Positions 28,815 to 39,329 of a stretch of DNA of 64,000 nt are shown in pieces. The translations under genes were made by a program, and so were the position numbers. The notes under the pieces were generated by a model that was given only the letters and a program-made list of their open reading frames with translations, was not told where the DNA came from and ran no database searches. Source of the DNA: Planctomonas sp. JC2975 (lineage in GTDB: Bacteria; Actinomycetota; Actinomycetes; Actinomycetales; Microbacteriaceae). Position 1 is the first letter of the stretch, and each line of letters begins with the position of its first letter. The DNA lies in the NCBI RefSeq assembly GCF_012985205.1, contig NZ_JABEKS010000001.1:1550001-1614000 (forward strand), in the 5' to 3' direction.

Positions 28815-29486
28815 GTGGCTCAACTCTTGGTGCTGACGCCTACGCCGCAGGTCGAGGTGCTGCCCGCGCTCGGCCTGCTCTCGCATCGAGTGCGGCAGAT
28901 CCCAGCAGACGCATCAGCGTTGGTGGGTGCGCCCGCCGCCGATCTGATCATGGTGGACGCGCGCCGCGACCTCGCAGGCGCCCGCTCGCTGTGCAAGATC
29001 CTTGCGACGACCGGCAACTCGACACCTGTCGTGCTGGTCCTCACGGAGGGCGGACTGACCGCTGTGACCGGAGACTGGAGCATCGACGACGTCGTGCTGG
29101 AGGGCGCCGGACCCGCTGAGACGGATGCCCGCATCCGTCTCGCCATGGACCGCCGTTCGAACGATCCGATGCAGTCGAAGATCCAGGCGTCGGGCGTGAC
29201 GATCGATGAGGCGAGCTACTCGGCGAAGGTGCACGGGCGTCCGCTCGACCTCACCTTCAAGGAGTTCGAGCTGCTGCGGTTCCTCGCGACGCATCCGTCG
29301 CGAGTGTTCACGCGCGAACAGCTGCTCAGCGAGGTGTGGGGCTACGACTACTTTGGCGGCACCCGCACGGTAGACGTTCACGTGCGGCGGCTGCGCGCCA
29401 AGCTCGGCGACTCCGAGTCGCTCATCGGCACGGTGCGCAACGTCGGCTACCGCTTCAACGTGATCGACGACGACGAGGAAGCGTGA
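28815..29486 (+). CDS. glnR: Atypical OmpR-type response regulator, GlnR-like
   Basis: 223 residues. The receiver lacks the usual acidic N-terminal pocket (LLVLTPTP where typical regulators have DDE) but keeps an Asp in [14 protein letters not shown]. This is the hallmark of GlnR, which is active without a partner kinase. The winged helix is typical ([48 protein letters not shown]). GlnR governs nitrogen assimilation genes. The assignment also rests on its neighbour mshD, the same pair as Rv0818-Rv0819. GTG start with GGGAGG. Confidence 0.85.
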   Translation: MAQLLVLTPTPQVEVLPALGLLSHRVRQIPADASALVGAPAADLIMVDARRDLAGARSLCKILATTGNSTPVVLVLTEGGLTAVTGDWSIDDVVLEGAGPAETDARIRLAMDRRSNDPMQSKIQASGVTIDEASYSAKVHGRPLDLTFKEFELLRFLATHPSRVFTREQLLSEVWGYDYFGGTRTVDVHVRRLRAKLGDSESLIGTVRNVGYRFNVIDDDEEA

Positions 29487-29490
29487 TTCC

Positions 29491-30399
29491 GTGTCGTCCG
29501 GAGACTCTGCGCCGCAGCTGACCGTCGCGACAGTGGCTGCCGACGCGCTCCAGGACGTTCTCGGGATCGCGGATGCCGCGCACCGAGCAGACGGCACCGA
29601 TCCGTTCAACGAGCAGACCCGTCTCGACCTGCCATCGGGCCGTCGCGTCGCGCACACTGGCGCCCTTGACGGCATCGTGGTCGCCGCCGCGGCGACAGCC
29701 GAAGGCGAGCTGGACCTCGTCGTGGCCCCCGAGCAGCGCGGACACGGGTACGGGACCGCCATGCTCGAGCGCCTGCTGCCGTCGCTAGAAGGCGACGTGT
29801 CTGCGTGGTCGCACGGGAATCATCCGGCGGCCGGAGCTCTCGCAGCCAGCCACGGATTCGAGCGCGTGAGGACCCTGCTGCGGCTCGTGCTCCCGCGGCT
29901 CGACGACGTCGCCGCGATCGGCGACAGGTCCGGGATCGGTGCGCCGGACGGCATCAGGCTCACGACGTTCGATCACGACGCGGACTCCGCCGACTGGCTC
30001 GCGCTGAACGCCCGCGCCTTCGCGAGGCATCCCGAGCAGGGTTCGATGACCGCTGCCGATCTCGCCGAGCGCGAAGCCGAGCCCTGGTTCGACGGACGCG
30101 ACTTCCTGATCGCCCGGGATGCCGACGACCGCATGGTCGGCTTCCACTGGATGAAGCGCGAACCGGGCTCGCCGGAAGGCGAGGTGTACGTGCTGGGCGT
30201 CGATCCGGACACCGCAGGCAAAGGCCTCGGCCGCTTCCTGCTGACGCAGGGGCTGCGCCGGATGCGCGAGAACGATGCGACGCGGGCATCCCTCTACGTC
30301 GAAGGGGACAACGAGCGCGCGCTCGCCCTGTACCGTCGCATCGGTTTCGTGGACGACACGATCGACGTGCAATACAGGCGATCGAGGGAAAAACCGTGA
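29491..30399 (+). CDS. mshD: Mycothiol synthase MshD
   Basis: 302-residue tandem-GNAT enzyme that acetylates Cys-GlcN-Ins in the last step of mycothiol synthesis. The first GNAT domain has VVAPEQRGHGYGTAMLERLL; the second has VYVLGVDPDTAGKGLGRFLLTQGLRRM with SLYVEGDNERALALYRRIGFV, typical of MshD. GTG start 4 bp after glnR. Its presence supports an actinobacterial host. Confidence 0.94.
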   Translation: MSSGDSAPQLTVATVAADALQDVLGIADAAHRADGTDPFNEQTRLDLPSGRRVAHTGALDGIVVAAAATAEGELDLVVAPEQRGHGYGTAMLERLLPSLEGDVSAWSHGNHPAAGALAASHGFERVRTLLRLVLPRLDDVAAIGDRSGIGAPDGIRLTTFDHDADSADWLALNARAFARHPEQGSMTAADLAEREAEPWFDGRDFLIARDADDRMVGFHWMKREPGSPEGEVYVLGVDPDTAGKGLGRFLLTQGLRRMRENDATRASLYVEGDNERALALYRRIGFVDDTIDVQYRRSREKP

Positions 30400-30402
30400 G
30401 AT

Positions 30403-30460
30403 CTCGCTCGCACGGCCGACCCGTTCGGCCGGTGAGCGACGCAGTCGGGACACGGCCGTG
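30403..30460. repeat. Dispersed relative of the 79-bp repeat
   Basis: Directly after the mshD stop. It shares CTCGCACGGCCGA with the 79-bp units and a second block (GTGAGCGACGCAGTCGGGA here, GTGAGTCGCGCAGCGGCGA there). It contains CACGGCCG twice. It looks like a REP-type intergenic element and could act as a 3' stabiliser or terminator. Confidence 0.65.
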
Positions 30461-30502
30461 GCCGCGATATCGGCAGTGTGCACCGCAGGCGGTCTGACGC
30501 GA

Positions 30503-30524
30503 GTTAACCCCGTGTTCTTCCCCT
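30503..30524 (+). promoter_or_regulatory. Candidate PHO box at the ppk promoter
   Basis: Two 11-bp direct units, GTTAACCCCGT and GTTCTTCCCCT, matching the GTTCACC-type direct repeats bound by actinobacterial PhoP. The box ends 17 bp before the ppk ATG, roughly where a -35 element would be if the mRNA is leaderless. Regulation by RegX3 or a PhoP-like regulator is inferred. Confidence 0.55.
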
Positions 30525-30541
30525 GATGCCATGATGAAGTG

Positions 30542-32722
30542 ATGGACGGCGAGGACACCATTATCGGCACGGGGCTGAGCCCCGAATTCGATGACGACTT
30601 CGAGCAGCCGTGGAATCCGCAGCTCGATCCGAGCCTTCCGCCTGACCGCTACCTCGATCGCGAGTTGAGCTGGCTGGCGTTCAACCAGCGCGTGCTGGAA
30701 CTGGCGGAGGATCCGCTGATCCCCGTGCTCGAGCGATCCAACTTCCTCGCCATCTTCGCGAGCAACCTCGACGAGTTCTTCATGGTGCGGGTCGCGGGCC
30801 TCAAGCGACGCATCCTGACCGGTCTCGCCGTTCCGACGAACACGGGACGGGCGCCGGTGGACGTGCTCGCCGACATCTCGGAGAAGGGGCACGAACTGCA
30901 GCGGCGTCACGCCGATGCCTACCAGGCCGGCGTGCTTCCGGCGCTCGATCAGGTCGGCATCTCCGTAGCCACCTGGGACAGCCTCGACGACGCCGACCGT
31001 GTTCAGATGCGCGACGTGTTCTCCCGGCAGATCTTCCCGGTGCTGATGCCGCTGGCGGTGGACCCGGCCCATCCCTTCCCGTACATCTCCGGGCTGTCGC
31101 TCAACCTCGCCATCCGGGTGCGCAATTCGAAGACCGGCAAAGAGCAGTTCGCCAGGCTCAAGGTGCCGACGATGCTTCCCCGGTTCGTGCGCATCGATCA
31201 GCGCGAGTCCGTCGGCCAGATGCGCTTCATGATGCTCGAGGACCTCATCGCCAACCATCTGAGCGACCTGTTCCCCGGCATGGAGGTGCTCGAGCACCAC
31301 GTTTTCCGGGTGACGCGCAACGAGGATGTCGAAGTCGACGAGGACGAGACGGAGAACCTCATCCAGGCGCTGGAGCGGGAATTGCTGCGTCGCCGGTTCG
31401 GGCCGCCGATCCGGCTCGAGGTCTCGGAAGACATGGATCCGATCACGCTCGGCCTTCTCGTGCGCGAGCTGGACATCACCGAGCAGGAGGTCTACCGGCT
31501 GCCGGCTCCGCTCGACCTCGGCGGGCTGTTCGAGTTCTCCAGGATCGATCGTCCGGAGCTGCACTATCCGACGCATGTGCCGACGACCGCCGCGCAGCTC
31601 ATGCCGCTGGAGCCGAACGCGAAGCCGGATGTGTTCGCGTCCATCAAGCGGGGACCGATCCTGCTGCACCATCCGTACGAGTCGTTCGCCACGAGCGTTC
31701 AGGCGTTCCTGGAGCAGGCCGCCAGGGATCCGCACGTGCTCGCCATCAAGCAGACCCTGTATCGCACCAGCGGCGACAGCCCGATCGTGGAGGCGCTCAT
31801 CGACGCCGCCGAGCGCGGCAAGCAGGTGCTCGCGCTCGTGGAGATCAAGGCCAGATTCGACGAGCAGGCCAACATCGACTGGGCGCGCAAACTGGAGAAG
31901 GCCGGCGTGCACGTCGTCTACGGGCTCGTCGGCTTGAAGACCCACTGCAAGCTGGCGCTCGTCGTGCGCGAGGAAGACGGCGTTCTCAAGCACTACAGCC
32001 ACATCGGAACGGGCAACTACAACCCCAAGACCTCGCGCATCTACGAGGATCTCGGCCTCCTCACGGACGACGACCAGGTGGGCAAGGATCTCACCAGGCT
32101 GTTCAACGAGCTCTCCGGATACGCGATCGAGAAGAAGTTCAAGCGATTGCTCGTCGCCCCGCTGCACCTGCGCAAGGGGCTGCTCAAGGCCATCGACAAC
32201 GAGCGTCTCAATGCCGAGTCCGGACGACCGAGCGGCATCCGCATCAAGGTGAACTCGATCGTCGACGAGGCGATCATCGACGCGCTCTACCGAGCGAGCC
32301 GGGCAGGGGTGCCCATCGATCTGTGGGTGCGTGGCATCTGCGGCCTGAAGGCCGGGCAGGAGGACTACAGCGCGAACATCCGGGTGCGCTCCATCCTGGG
32401 CAGGTACCTCGAGCACTCGCGGATCTTCGCGTTCGCGAACGACGGCGATCCGCAGGTCTTCATCGGCAGCGCCGACATGATGCACCGCAACCTCGACCGA
32501 CGCGTCGAGGCGCTGGTAAGACTGACGGATGCCGCGCACATCGCAGAACTGGGCGACCTGTTCGATCGCGCCATGGACGACCGCACGTCGTCGTGGTGGC
32601 TGGAGTCCGACGGCAGCTGGGTGCGGCACAACCTGGACCAGGATGGACAGCCGCTCGACGACCTGCAGAATAGGCTCATGCAGTTGATCACCCAGCGCCC
32701 GCGTTCTGGCAGCCGCCGGTGA
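30542..32722 (+). CDS. ppk: Polyphosphate kinase 1
   Basis: 726 residues; ATG 30542 is taken, with an adjacent GTG three bases earlier possible. It makes polyphosphate from ATP. N-terminal domain: [21 protein letters not shown] and [20 protein letters not shown]. The phospho-His motif is in [24 protein letters not shown]; the ATP site includes [15 protein letters not shown] and the C-terminal [15 protein letters not shown]. It overlaps mutT1 (GTGA), with the same gene order as in mycobacteria. A candidate PHO box at its start suggests induction by phosphate starvation. Confidence 0.97.
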   Translation: MDGEDTIIGTGLSPEFDDDFEQPWNPQLDPSLPPDRYLDRELSWLAFNQRVLELAEDPLIPVLERSNFLAIFASNLDEFFMVRVAGLKRRILTGLAVPTNTGRAPVDVLADISEKGHELQRRHADAYQAGVLPALDQVGISVATWDSLDDADRVQMRDVFSRQIFPVLMPLAVDPAHPFPYISGLSLNLAIRVRNSKTGKEQFARLKVPTMLPRFVRIDQRESVGQMRFMMLEDLIANHLSDLFPGMEVLEHHVFRVTRNEDVEVDEDETENLIQALERELLRRRFGPPIRLEVSEDMDPITLGLLVRELDITEQEVYRLPAPLDLGGLFEFSRIDRPELHYPTHVPTTAAQLMPLEPNAKPDVFASIKRGPILLHHPYESFATSVQAFLEQAARDPHVLAIKQTLYRTSGDSPIVEALIDAAERGKQVLALVEIKARFDEQANIDWARKLEKAGVHVVYGLVGLKTHCKLALVVREEDGVLKHYSHIGTGNYNPKTSRIYEDLGLLTDDDQVGKDLTRLFNELSGYAIEKKFKRLLVAPLHLRKGLLKAIDNERLNAESGRPSGIRIKVNSIVDEAIIDALYRASRAGVPIDLWVRGICGLKAGQEDYSANIRVRSILGRYLEHSRIFAFANDGDPQVFIGSADMMHRNLDRRVEALVRLTDAAHIAELGDLFDRAMDDRTSSWWLESDGSWVRHNLDQDGQPLDDLQNRLMQLITQRPRSGSRR

Positions 32723-33663
32723 CCGACACGGTCATCTACGCCGGTGGCGCCGTGTGCTGGCGCATCGTCGACGGAACCCCGCACATTCTGGTCGTGCACC
32801 GCGCGAAGTACGGCGACGTCACGCTGCCGAAGGGCAAGGTCGATCCGGGCGAGACGCTCCCCCAGGCGGCCCAGCGCGAGGTTCTCGAGGAGACCGGCCT
32901 GCAGATCGCGCTCGGAGTGCCGCTGGGCATCACGAACTACGTCATCTCCAGCGGGCGCGAGAAGTTCGTGCACTACTGGGCCGCCGAGGTCACCGAGCGC
33001 GCCGTGCAGGCGTCGACGTTCGTGCCGAACGACGAGATCGCCGCGATCGAGTGGGTGCCACTGCGCCGCATGCGCAAGTACCTCAGCTACAAGCGCGACG
33101 CCGAGATCGTCGACCAGTGGGCAGCGCTCTACGACGAAGGCGTGACGAAGACGTTCGCGCTCATCGTGCTGCGGCACGCCAAGGCCGCACCGCGCTCAGG
33201 CTGGAAGGGAGCGGATGCGTTGCGCCCGCTCACGAAGACCGGCATCCTTCAGGCGGCGAGCAACGTTCCCACGATCGCTGCCTGGATGCCGAAGCGGATC
33301 ATCACCTCGACCGCCGTGCGGTGCGTCGCCACCGTCGCGCCGCTCGTCGCCGCGTACGGCATCGAGCCCAAGCGCACGGCCAAGCTCTCGCAGGACCTCT
33401 GGGAGGACGGCGAGGCGGCCGCCGGCATTCGTGAGGTGATCGGCAAGCGCGTGCGATCCCGCAAGACGGCGGTGTTGTGCAGCCACGGACCCGTCATCCC
33501 GGACGTGCTGCGCGAGATCGCGCTCGCGACCGGCACGACGACCGGCAGCTACATCAGGGATGCCGCGGCTCTCGAGGTGGGCGAGTACTCGGTCGTGCAC
33601 CTGTCTGCGACGAATCCGTCCTCAGGGATCATCGCGATCGAGACGCACAGCCCGAGGGACTGA
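32719..33663 (+). CDS. mutT1: Nudix hydrolase-histidine phosphatase, MutT1 type
   Basis: 314 residues in two domains. The N-terminal Nudix domain has the box [22 protein letters not shown]; the C-terminal SixA/phosphoglycerate-mutase-like domain starts [30 protein letters not shown], with the second His in [13 protein letters not shown]. Mycobacterial MutT1 removes 8-oxo-dGTP and diadenosine polyphosphates and also sits next to ppk. The start overlaps the ppk stop. Confidence 0.93.
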   Translation: MTDTVIYAGGAVCWRIVDGTPHILVVHRAKYGDVTLPKGKVDPGETLPQAAQREVLEETGLQIALGVPLGITNYVISSGREKFVHYWAAEVTERAVQASTFVPNDEIAAIEWVPLRRMRKYLSYKRDAEIVDQWAALYDEGVTKTFALIVLRHAKAAPRSGWKGADALRPLTKTGILQAASNVPTIAAWMPKRIITSTAVRCVATVAPLVAAYGIEPKRTAKLSQDLWEDGEAAAGIREVIGKRVRSRKTAVLCSHGPVIPDVLREIALATGTTTGSYIRDAAALEVGEYSVVHLSATNPSSGIIAIETHSPRD

Positions 33664-33765
33664 GGCTTCTTTCTCGTATCCGTCGGCCGAGACGCCGGCG
33701 GCGCAGAAATCGCCTCCGCTCACGGCTTCAGCGCGCAGCGGCACGAAGCCTACGCGTCGAGGTCC

Positions 33766-33787
33766 GTTCACCTCTCGTTTACCATCC
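33766..33787 (+). promoter_or_regulatory. PHO box upstream of pstS
   Basis: Adjacent 11-bp direct units GTTCACCTCTC and GTTTACCATCC, close to the actinobacterial PHO-box consensus. It lies 160 bp ahead of the pstS start. A -10-like TAGCTT is at 33815. The rest of 33664-33947 is a leader without other clear features. Confidence 0.72.
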
Positions 33788-33947
33788 CGCGAGACTCTGG
33801 TCACGCCCCGCGCATAGCTTCGCAAGCGGGCCGACACCGGCCCATGCCGCACGCCTCACACAGCGTCCACCCGAAAATCCGGGCGCAGCGTTTCGAGGCT
33901 TGAACCCCAGGCGTAGCGGCAGACACCCACTTCCGAAAGGGAACACA

Positions 33948-35078
33948 GTGAAGTTCAAGAATGCAGCCGCCGCGGGCGCCATCGCGCTCGCCACTGCGCT
34001 CGCGCTGTCCGCTTGCTCCGGCAACGGCGGCGGCTCCGACAGCACCTCGACGGCCACGGCGTCGAAGACCGCCGCAGCTGTCGACTACAGCTCGCTGTCG
34101 GGCACGCTCACCGCGGGTGGCTCGAGCGCCCAGGCGAACGTGCAGCAGGCATGGACCGCCGCGTTCCAGGCACAGGCGGGCAACGTCAAGATCAACTACG
34201 ACAAGTCGCAGGGCTCCGGCGGTGGCGTCACCAACTGGCTCAACGGCAGCTACGACTTCGCGGGCACGGACGCCGCCCTCAGCGCCGACCAGTTCACCCA
34301 GGCCAAGACCACCTGCGGCGCAGACGGTGCCGTCAACATCCCGGTGTACCTCTCCGGTGTCTCGATCATCTACAAGCTCTCGGGTGTCGACAAGCTGAAC
34401 CTCGACTCGAAGACCATCGCGTCGATCTTCTCCGGTGCCATCACGACCTGGAATGACCCGGCGATCGCCGCTCTCAACAAGGGCGTCACGCTGCCGTCCA
34501 CGCCGATCTCGGTCGTGCACCGTTCGGACGGATCCGGTACGACCAACAACTTCACCACCTACCTGCACCAGCAGCAGCCGTCCATCTGGACGTGGGACGC
34601 CAGCACCGCATGGCCGAACTCGACCGGTAGCGGCCAGCAGGGCGGATCCGGTGTCGTGAACACGGTCGAGGCCGGCGACGGCACGATCGGATACGCCGAC
34701 CAGAGCTCCATCGGCACCGCGACCGCGGCCGCCGTCGAGGTGGGCACGAGCGGCAAGTTCGTCAGCTACAGCGAGGCCGCCGCGACCGAGTCGCTGGCGC
34801 AGTCCGGCAGCATCACGCCGCAGGGCAAGGGCGACCTGACCGTCACGATCGACACCACCAAGATCAACAACGCCAAGGCGTACCCGATCCCGCTGCTGTC
34901 GTACGACGTGCTCTGCAAGACCTTCAAGGACTCCAACCAGGGCAAGGTCACCGCGGCCTACCTCGGCTTCATCGTGAGCAGCACCGGCCAGCAGGTCGGC
35001 GCCAAGAACGCCGGCGCAGCACCGCTGCCCGACTCGTTCCTCTCGAAGGCTGCCGAGACCCTGGCTTCGGTCAAGTAA
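33948..35078 (+). CDS. pstS: Phosphate ABC transporter substrate-binding lipoprotein PstS
   Basis: 376 residues with signal peptide and lipobox LSACSG, a Ser/Thr linker, then the phosphate-binding fold: AGGSSAQANVQQAWTAAF, YDKSQGSGGGVTNWLNG, FAGTDAALS and VVHRSDGSGTTNNFTTYL, all phosphate-contact loops. The GTG at 33948 is chosen for the signal peptide. First gene of pstSCAB. Confidence 0.97.
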   Translation: MKFKNAAAAGAIALATALALSACSGNGGGSDSTSTATASKTAAAVDYSSLSGTLTAGGSSAQANVQQAWTAAFQAQAGNVKINYDKSQGSGGGVTNWLNGSYDFAGTDAALSADQFTQAKTTCGADGAVNIPVYLSGVSIIYKLSGVDKLNLDSKTIASIFSGAITTWNDPAIAALNKGVTLPSTPISVVHRSDGSGTTNNFTTYLHQQQPSIWTWDASTAWPNSTGSGQQGGSGVVNTVEAGDGTIGYADQSSIGTATAAAVEVGTSGKFVSYSEAAATESLAQSGSITPQGKGDLTVTIDTTKINNAKAYPIPLLSYDVLCKTFKDSNQGKVTAAYLGFIVSSTGQQVGAKNAGAAPLPDSFLSKAAETLASVK

Positions 35079-35138
35079 CATCGCACCACTCGGCGCACAC
35101 CCCTTCCACCCGTACCGACAAGCCGTAGAGAGCAAGAA

Positions 35139-36347
35139 GTGACAGAGAACACCGCCGTGCGATCTGCGTTGAACAGCCTGCCGGACGACCGTGTGAAGAC
35201 GGCAACGCCACAGCGTCCCGGTTCCCCCAAGCGGGGAACCGGGACGTCCCGGGTGAAGGCCCGGCCCGCCGACCGGATCTTCAAGTTCCTGAGCACGGGA
35301 TCCGCCGGACTGATCATGGTGATCCTCGCCGGCGTCGCGCTCTTCCTCGTCATCAAGGCCGTCCCCGCGATCACTGCGAACTGGTCGACGACCGCCGACC
35401 TCACAAGCGGCACCACCCAGGGTCACTCCTCGTTCTGGAGCTACGTCGGCCCGCTGATCTGGGGCACGCTCTGGTCGGCGCTCATCGCCCTCGTGCTCGG
35501 TGGACCCGTCGCCATCGGCATCGCGCTCTTCATCTCGCACTACGCACCGCGACGTCTCGCGAGTGTTCTCGGATACCTCGTCGACCTGCTCGCCGCCGTG
35601 CCGTCCGTCGTCTTCGGCCTCTGGGGCATCTTCGTCATCCGGCCGTTCCTGATGCCTTTCCAGGACTGGCTGAATCAGTACCTCGGCTGGATCCCGCTCT
35701 TCGGCGGACCGGTCTCGCGCACCGGATCCACGATGCTCGCCGGCGGCGTGGTGCTGGCCGTGATGATCCTGCCGATCATCACCTCGATCTCCCGCGAGAT
35801 CTTCCTGCAGACACCGCGCCTCCACGAGGAGGCCGCTCTCGCACTGGGCTCCACGAAGTGGGAGATGGTGCGTCTCGCGGTGTTCCCGTATGCCCGCAGC
35901 GGCATCGTCAGCGCCACCCTGCTCGGCCTCGGGCGGGCCCTCGGCGAGACGATGGCCATCGCGATGATCATCTCGCCGTCGCTGATCTACTCGATCCACA
36001 TCATCACCGACACCAAGAACTCGCAGACGATCGCCGCCAACGCGGCCCTCAACTTCCCCGAGTCGAACCCCTTGCAGCGCGACGCACTCATCGCGACCGG
36101 CCTCGCGCTGTTCATCATCTCCTTCGGGGTCAACTTCATCGCGCGCTGGATCATCTCGCGCACCGGTGCAGGCAACCGTCGCAAGAACAAGGCCGCCGCC
36201 AAGCTGCCTCCGACCGATCCGACCACCGTGCTCACCGCCGACGCGACCAGCAGCCCGGTGCGGATCCGGTCCGAGATCGCCGCCGAAGACCGCGAAGCAG
36301 GCGACCAACGCACTGAACTGGCAGCAGAGGAGAACCCGGACCGATGA
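35139..36347 (+). CDS. pstC: Phosphate ABC transporter permease PstC
   Basis: 402 residues, six membrane segments in the core and an EAA-type loop [21 protein letters not shown]. It is longer than usual because of about 45 charged residues before the first helix and a charged C-terminal tail (about 55 residues, [14 protein letters not shown] onward). GTG start; the stop overlaps the pstA ATG (ATGA). Confidence 0.96.
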   Translation: MTENTAVRSALNSLPDDRVKTATPQRPGSPKRGTGTSRVKARPADRIFKFLSTGSAGLIMVILAGVALFLVIKAVPAITANWSTTADLTSGTTQGHSSFWSYVGPLIWGTLWSALIALVLGGPVAIGIALFISHYAPRRLASVLGYLVDLLAAVPSVVFGLWGIFVIRPFLMPFQDWLNQYLGWIPLFGGPVSRTGSTMLAGGVVLAVMILPIITSISREIFLQTPRLHEEAALALGSTKWEMVRLAVFPYARSGIVSATLLGLGRALGETMAIAMIISPSLIYSIHIITDTKNSQTIAANAALNFPESNPLQRDALIATGLALFIISFGVNFIARWIISRTGAGNRRKNKAAAKLPPTDPTTVLTADATSSPVRIRSEIAAEDREAGDQRTELAAEENPDR

Positions 36348-37450
36348 CCGCCACCGCCGTCTCCAACCCGCGACGTCCGCGCGGGCCGGTTCCCAACGCA
36401 CTGACATCCGCTCAGCTGCCGCGGTTCGTCGAGCTCTACACACTGATCGGTGCTCTCGTCGTGTCCGCAGCAGTACTGGCGATGCTCGGCTTCAGCATCG
36501 TCGGATGGCTCGTGCTCGGCGCGGTGATCTACTTGCTGGGCATCGGGATCCTCTCCGCGGTGGTGGAGAACCGCCGCAAGGCAACGGATCGCGTGATCCG
36601 GGGCCTGGTCACCATCGCGTTCTTCCTCGCGCTCATCCCCCTCGTCTCCACGCTGATCACCGTCATCTTCAACGGCACACCGGCACTGACCTGGGACTTC
36701 ATCTTCAAGAGCGGTGGCACGGTCTTCGACCCGAACACCCTCAAAGTCACGGTGATCCAAGGCTCACTGCAGGCTCTCGTCGGCACGCTCATCATCACCG
36801 GAATCGCGGCCGCCATCTCGATCCCGATCGGCATCCTGGCTGCCATCTACCTCGTCGAATACGCCCAGCCGAAGCAGTGGATGGCGCGCACTGTGACGTT
36901 CCTCGTCGACGTGATGACGGGCATCCCGTCGATCGTCGCCGGCCTCTTCGCGTTCTCCCTGTTCACGCTGATCGTCGGGCCCAAGGCCTTCAGCGGCTTC
37001 TCGGCGTCGATCGCGCTGTCGGTGCTGATGATCCCGATCGTCATCCGCTCCACCGAGGAGATGCTCAAGCTCGTCTCCACCGAACTGCGCGAGGCGTCGT
37101 TCGCGCTCGGCGTGACCAAGTTCTCGACCATCGTGCGCATCGTGCTGCCGACCGCCATCGCCGGCATCGTCACCGGAGTCATGCTCGCCATCTCGCGCGT
37201 CATCGGCGAGACCGCGCCGATCTTCATCGCGGCGAGCTTCACGAACAACTTCAACGCGAACCCGTTCGATGGCCCGATGCAGACCTACCCGGTCATGGCG
37301 TACTCGGAATACAAGTTCCCGTCGACCGATATCGCGGCCTCGTATCAATCAGCGTGGGGCGCCGCCCTGCTGCTCGTGATCCTCGTCGTGATCCTCAACC
37401 TCATCGCCCGAATCATCGCCAAGGTGTTCGCACCCAAGGGTCTCCGGTAG
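36344..37450 (+). CDS. pstA: Phosphate ABC transporter permease PstA
   Basis: 368 residues. Extra N-terminal membrane helices ([19 protein letters not shown] and an adjacent segment) precede the usual core; the EAA loop is [22 protein letters not shown] and the family motif is [18 protein letters not shown]. Coupled to pstC by a 4-bp overlap; 38 bp separate it from pstB. Confidence 0.96.
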   Translation: MTATAVSNPRRPRGPVPNALTSAQLPRFVELYTLIGALVVSAAVLAMLGFSIVGWLVLGAVIYLLGIGILSAVVENRRKATDRVIRGLVTIAFFLALIPLVSTLITVIFNGTPALTWDFIFKSGGTVFDPNTLKVTVIQGSLQALVGTLIITGIAAAISIPIGILAAIYLVEYAQPKQWMARTVTFLVDVMTGIPSIVAGLFAFSLFTLIVGPKAFSGFSASIALSVLMIPIVIRSTEEMLKLVSTELREASFALGVTKFSTIVRIVLPTAIAGIVTGVMLAISRVIGETAPIFIAASFTNNFNANPFDGPMQTYPVMAYSEYKFPSTDIAASYQSAWGAALLLVILVVILNLIARIIAKVFAPKGLR

Positions 37451-37488
37451 AGACTCGAACCGGTACGGAAACCACAACAGGAGCCATC

Positions 37489-38268
37489 GTGTCCAAGCGC
37501 ATCAACGTGAACGACCTCAACGTGTACTACGGCGACTTCCTCGCCGTCGAGGGCGTCAGCATGACGATCGAGCCGCGCACCGTGACGGCCTTCATCGGCC
37601 CGAGCGGATGCGGCAAGTCCACCTTCCTCCGCACCCTGAACCGCATGCACGAGGTGATCCCCGGCGCTCACGTCGAAGGCGAGGTGCTCATCGACGGCGA
37701 CAACCTCTACTCGGCGGGCGTGGACCCCGTGATCGTCCGCCGCCAGGTCGGGATGGTGTTCCAGCGGGCGAATCCGTTCCCCACGATGTCGATCCGCGAC
37801 AACGTGCTGGCCGGTGTCAAGCTGAACAACCGACGGATGTCGAAGAACGACCAGGACGAGCTCGTCGAGCAGTCACTGCAGGGCGCGAACCTGTGGAACG
37901 AGGTCAAAGACCGACTGCAACTGCCGGGATCCGGCCTCTCCGGCGGCCAGCAGCAGCGTCTGTGCATCGCGCGCGCGATCGCCGTCTCCCCCGACATCCT
38001 GCTGATGGACGAGCCCTGCTCCGCCCTCGACCCGATCTCCACCCTGGCGATCGAGGACCTCATCGAGGAGCTGAAGAAGGAGTACACGATCGTCATCGTG
38101 ACTCACAACATGCAGCAGGCCACGCGGATCTCCGACCGCACGGCGTTTTTCAACATCGCGGGCACCGGCAAGCCGGGCAAGCTCATCGAATACGACGACA
38201 CCGCCACCATCTTCACCAAGCCGTCCGTTCAGGCCACCGAGGACTACGTCTCCGGCCGCTTCGGATGA
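37489..38268 (+). CDS. pstB: Phosphate ABC transporter ATP-binding protein PstB
   Basis: 259 residues. Walker [11 protein letters not shown]-loop [13 protein letters not shown], signature [16 protein letters not shown], Walker [17 protein letters not shown] and H-loop [10 protein letters not shown] are all intact. The GTG at 37489 has AGGAG 5 bases upstream. Last gene of the pst operon. PhoU is expected to contact this subunit. Confidence 0.97.
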   Translation: MSKRINVNDLNVYYGDFLAVEGVSMTIEPRTVTAFIGPSGCGKSTFLRTLNRMHEVIPGAHVEGEVLIDGDNLYSAGVDPVIVRRQVGMVFQRANPFPTMSIRDNVLAGVKLNNRRMSKNDQDELVEQSLQGANLWNEVKDRLQLPGSGLSGGQQQRLCIARAIAVSPDILLMDEPCSALDPISTLAIEDLIEELKKEYTIVIVTHNMQQATRISDRTAFFNIAGTGKPGKLIEYDDTATIFTKPSVQATEDYVSGRFG

Positions 38269-38338
38269 TCCGACGTCCCGTGCCCGTCCGGTAAACTTGT
38301 CCGCGGCCGGGCCGCAGTAACCCCGGGCTCCATCATTC

Positions 38339-38353
38339 GCCGCTTCGAGCGGC
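38339..38353. terminator. Possible hairpin between pstB and the convergent gene
   Basis: GCCGCT-TCG-AGCGGC. Other GC-rich inverted repeats fill 38300-38420 (for example GCGGCC-G-GGCCGC near 38303). No T tract, so a weak call. Confidence 0.35.
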
Positions 38354-38426
38354 CTCGCGCCGAGAGGCGTTCTGCGGCCTGGCCGCTACTGTGCTCGCCG
38401 CAGTCCGGCGGCGCACACTCCCGGAC

Positions 38427-39065
38427 TCAGTCCAGGGAGTCGCTGCGCCAGAGGCCTGCCGCGGTCACCAACTCGAGCGCGAACTCCGAGAACCGTAGCG
38501 CACGACGCGTCAGGACAGTCGCCCGCTCCGGCTCGGTCGGATCCGCGTCGTCGGCGAGGCTGGTGCAACCCGCGGCGCTCACCCGGCAGAACGCGGCCGC
38601 CCGCTCCAGCGCCACGGCGAAGTCGCCCTCGAAGATGCCGCGCAATATCCGGTCTGCAAGCTCGATGATCTCCGTCGGACCAGTGGGAATCTCCGCTCCG
38701 GCCACCACGGGGTCGATGGACGACAGCACCTCGGTGCCGCGCTGGTACTGCAGGCTCGCGGCGTGCGGATCTTCACGTATCGCCAGCCGGATCAGGTAGA
38801 TGCGCCACAACGCGCCAGGGAGGCTGTGCGCGGTCGCACGCGACCACAGTTCCGCGATCGCGTCGATTCCGTTCTCGTCCGTGTACGCCACGAGACGGGA
38901 GACCACTTCGGGCTCCGGATGCCGCCGCACCCGTTCCAGCAGGGCCGCGGCGGTCTCGTGCGCGATCCGGCTCGTCTCTGCTGGATCATCAGCACCGTGC
39001 AGGTTCTCGAACTTCGCTGACGAGAACTTGGTCGGCTTGTGGAAGGGGCGGCGTTCGTCTGACAC
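38427..39065 (-). CDS. Hypothetical soluble protein
   Basis: 212 residues, mostly helical. It begins MSDERRPFHKPTKFSSAKFENL and has a middle region HPEPEVVSRLVAYTDENGIDAIAELWSRA, a Leu-rich LWRIYLIRLAIREDPH and a C-terminal RRALRFSEFALELVTAAGLW. I do not recognise a domain; the helical pattern suggests a scaffold or adaptor. Convergent with pstB, just upstream of tRNA-Lys. Confidence 0.75.
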   Translation of the reverse strand: MSDERRPFHKPTKFSSAKFENLHGADDPAETSRIAHETAAALLERVRRHPEPEVVSRLVAYTDENGIDAIAELWSRATAHSLPGALWRIYLIRLAIREDPHAASLQYQRGTEVLSSIDPVVAGAEIPTGPTEIIELADRILRGIFEGDFAVALERAAAFCRVSAAGCTSLADDADPTEPERATVLTRRALRFSEFALELVTAAGLWRSDSLD

Positions 39066-39141
39066 CCCTCAAGGATTCCGCATCGGCACGGCTCCCGCAG
39101 CGTGCGGGACACGCTTGCCAGCCCGGTAGATTGGTGGATGC

Positions 39142-39214
39142 GCCCCTCTAGCTCAGTTGGTAGAGCATCGGACTTTTAATCCGCGGGTCGCCGGTTCGAG
39201 CCCGGCGGGGGGCA
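39142..39214 (+). tRNA. tRNA-Lys (anticodon TTT)
   Basis: 73-base cloverleaf: acceptor GCCCCTC with GGGGGGC (one G-U), D-arm TAGCTCAGTTGGTAGAGCA, anticodon TTT at 39175-39177, T-arm GCCGGTTCGAGCCCGGC. CCA is not encoded. It marks the left border of a more variable gene region. Confidence 0.96.
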
Positions 39215-39329
39215 CCGACTGATCACTGGGATCCAAGCCTGTGCGCGACTGAATCGGTCTCCTCGTTCGATCTGCCACCGCGAGCCCGACCGGACCGGCC
39301 GATGGCCGCCGAGAGACAGGGAAAGTCGA

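Noticed and set aside
29960-32629. 889-residue open frame opposite ppk and mshD
   Set aside because: Shadow of two well-recognised plus-strand genes.
33801-36443. 880-residue open frame opposite pstS and pstC
   Set aside because: Shadow frame; the plus strand encodes clear transporter genes.
38295-38426. Small RNA gene between pstB and its convergent neighbour
   Set aside because: Several GC hairpins but no promoter or terminator clear enough to define a gene.
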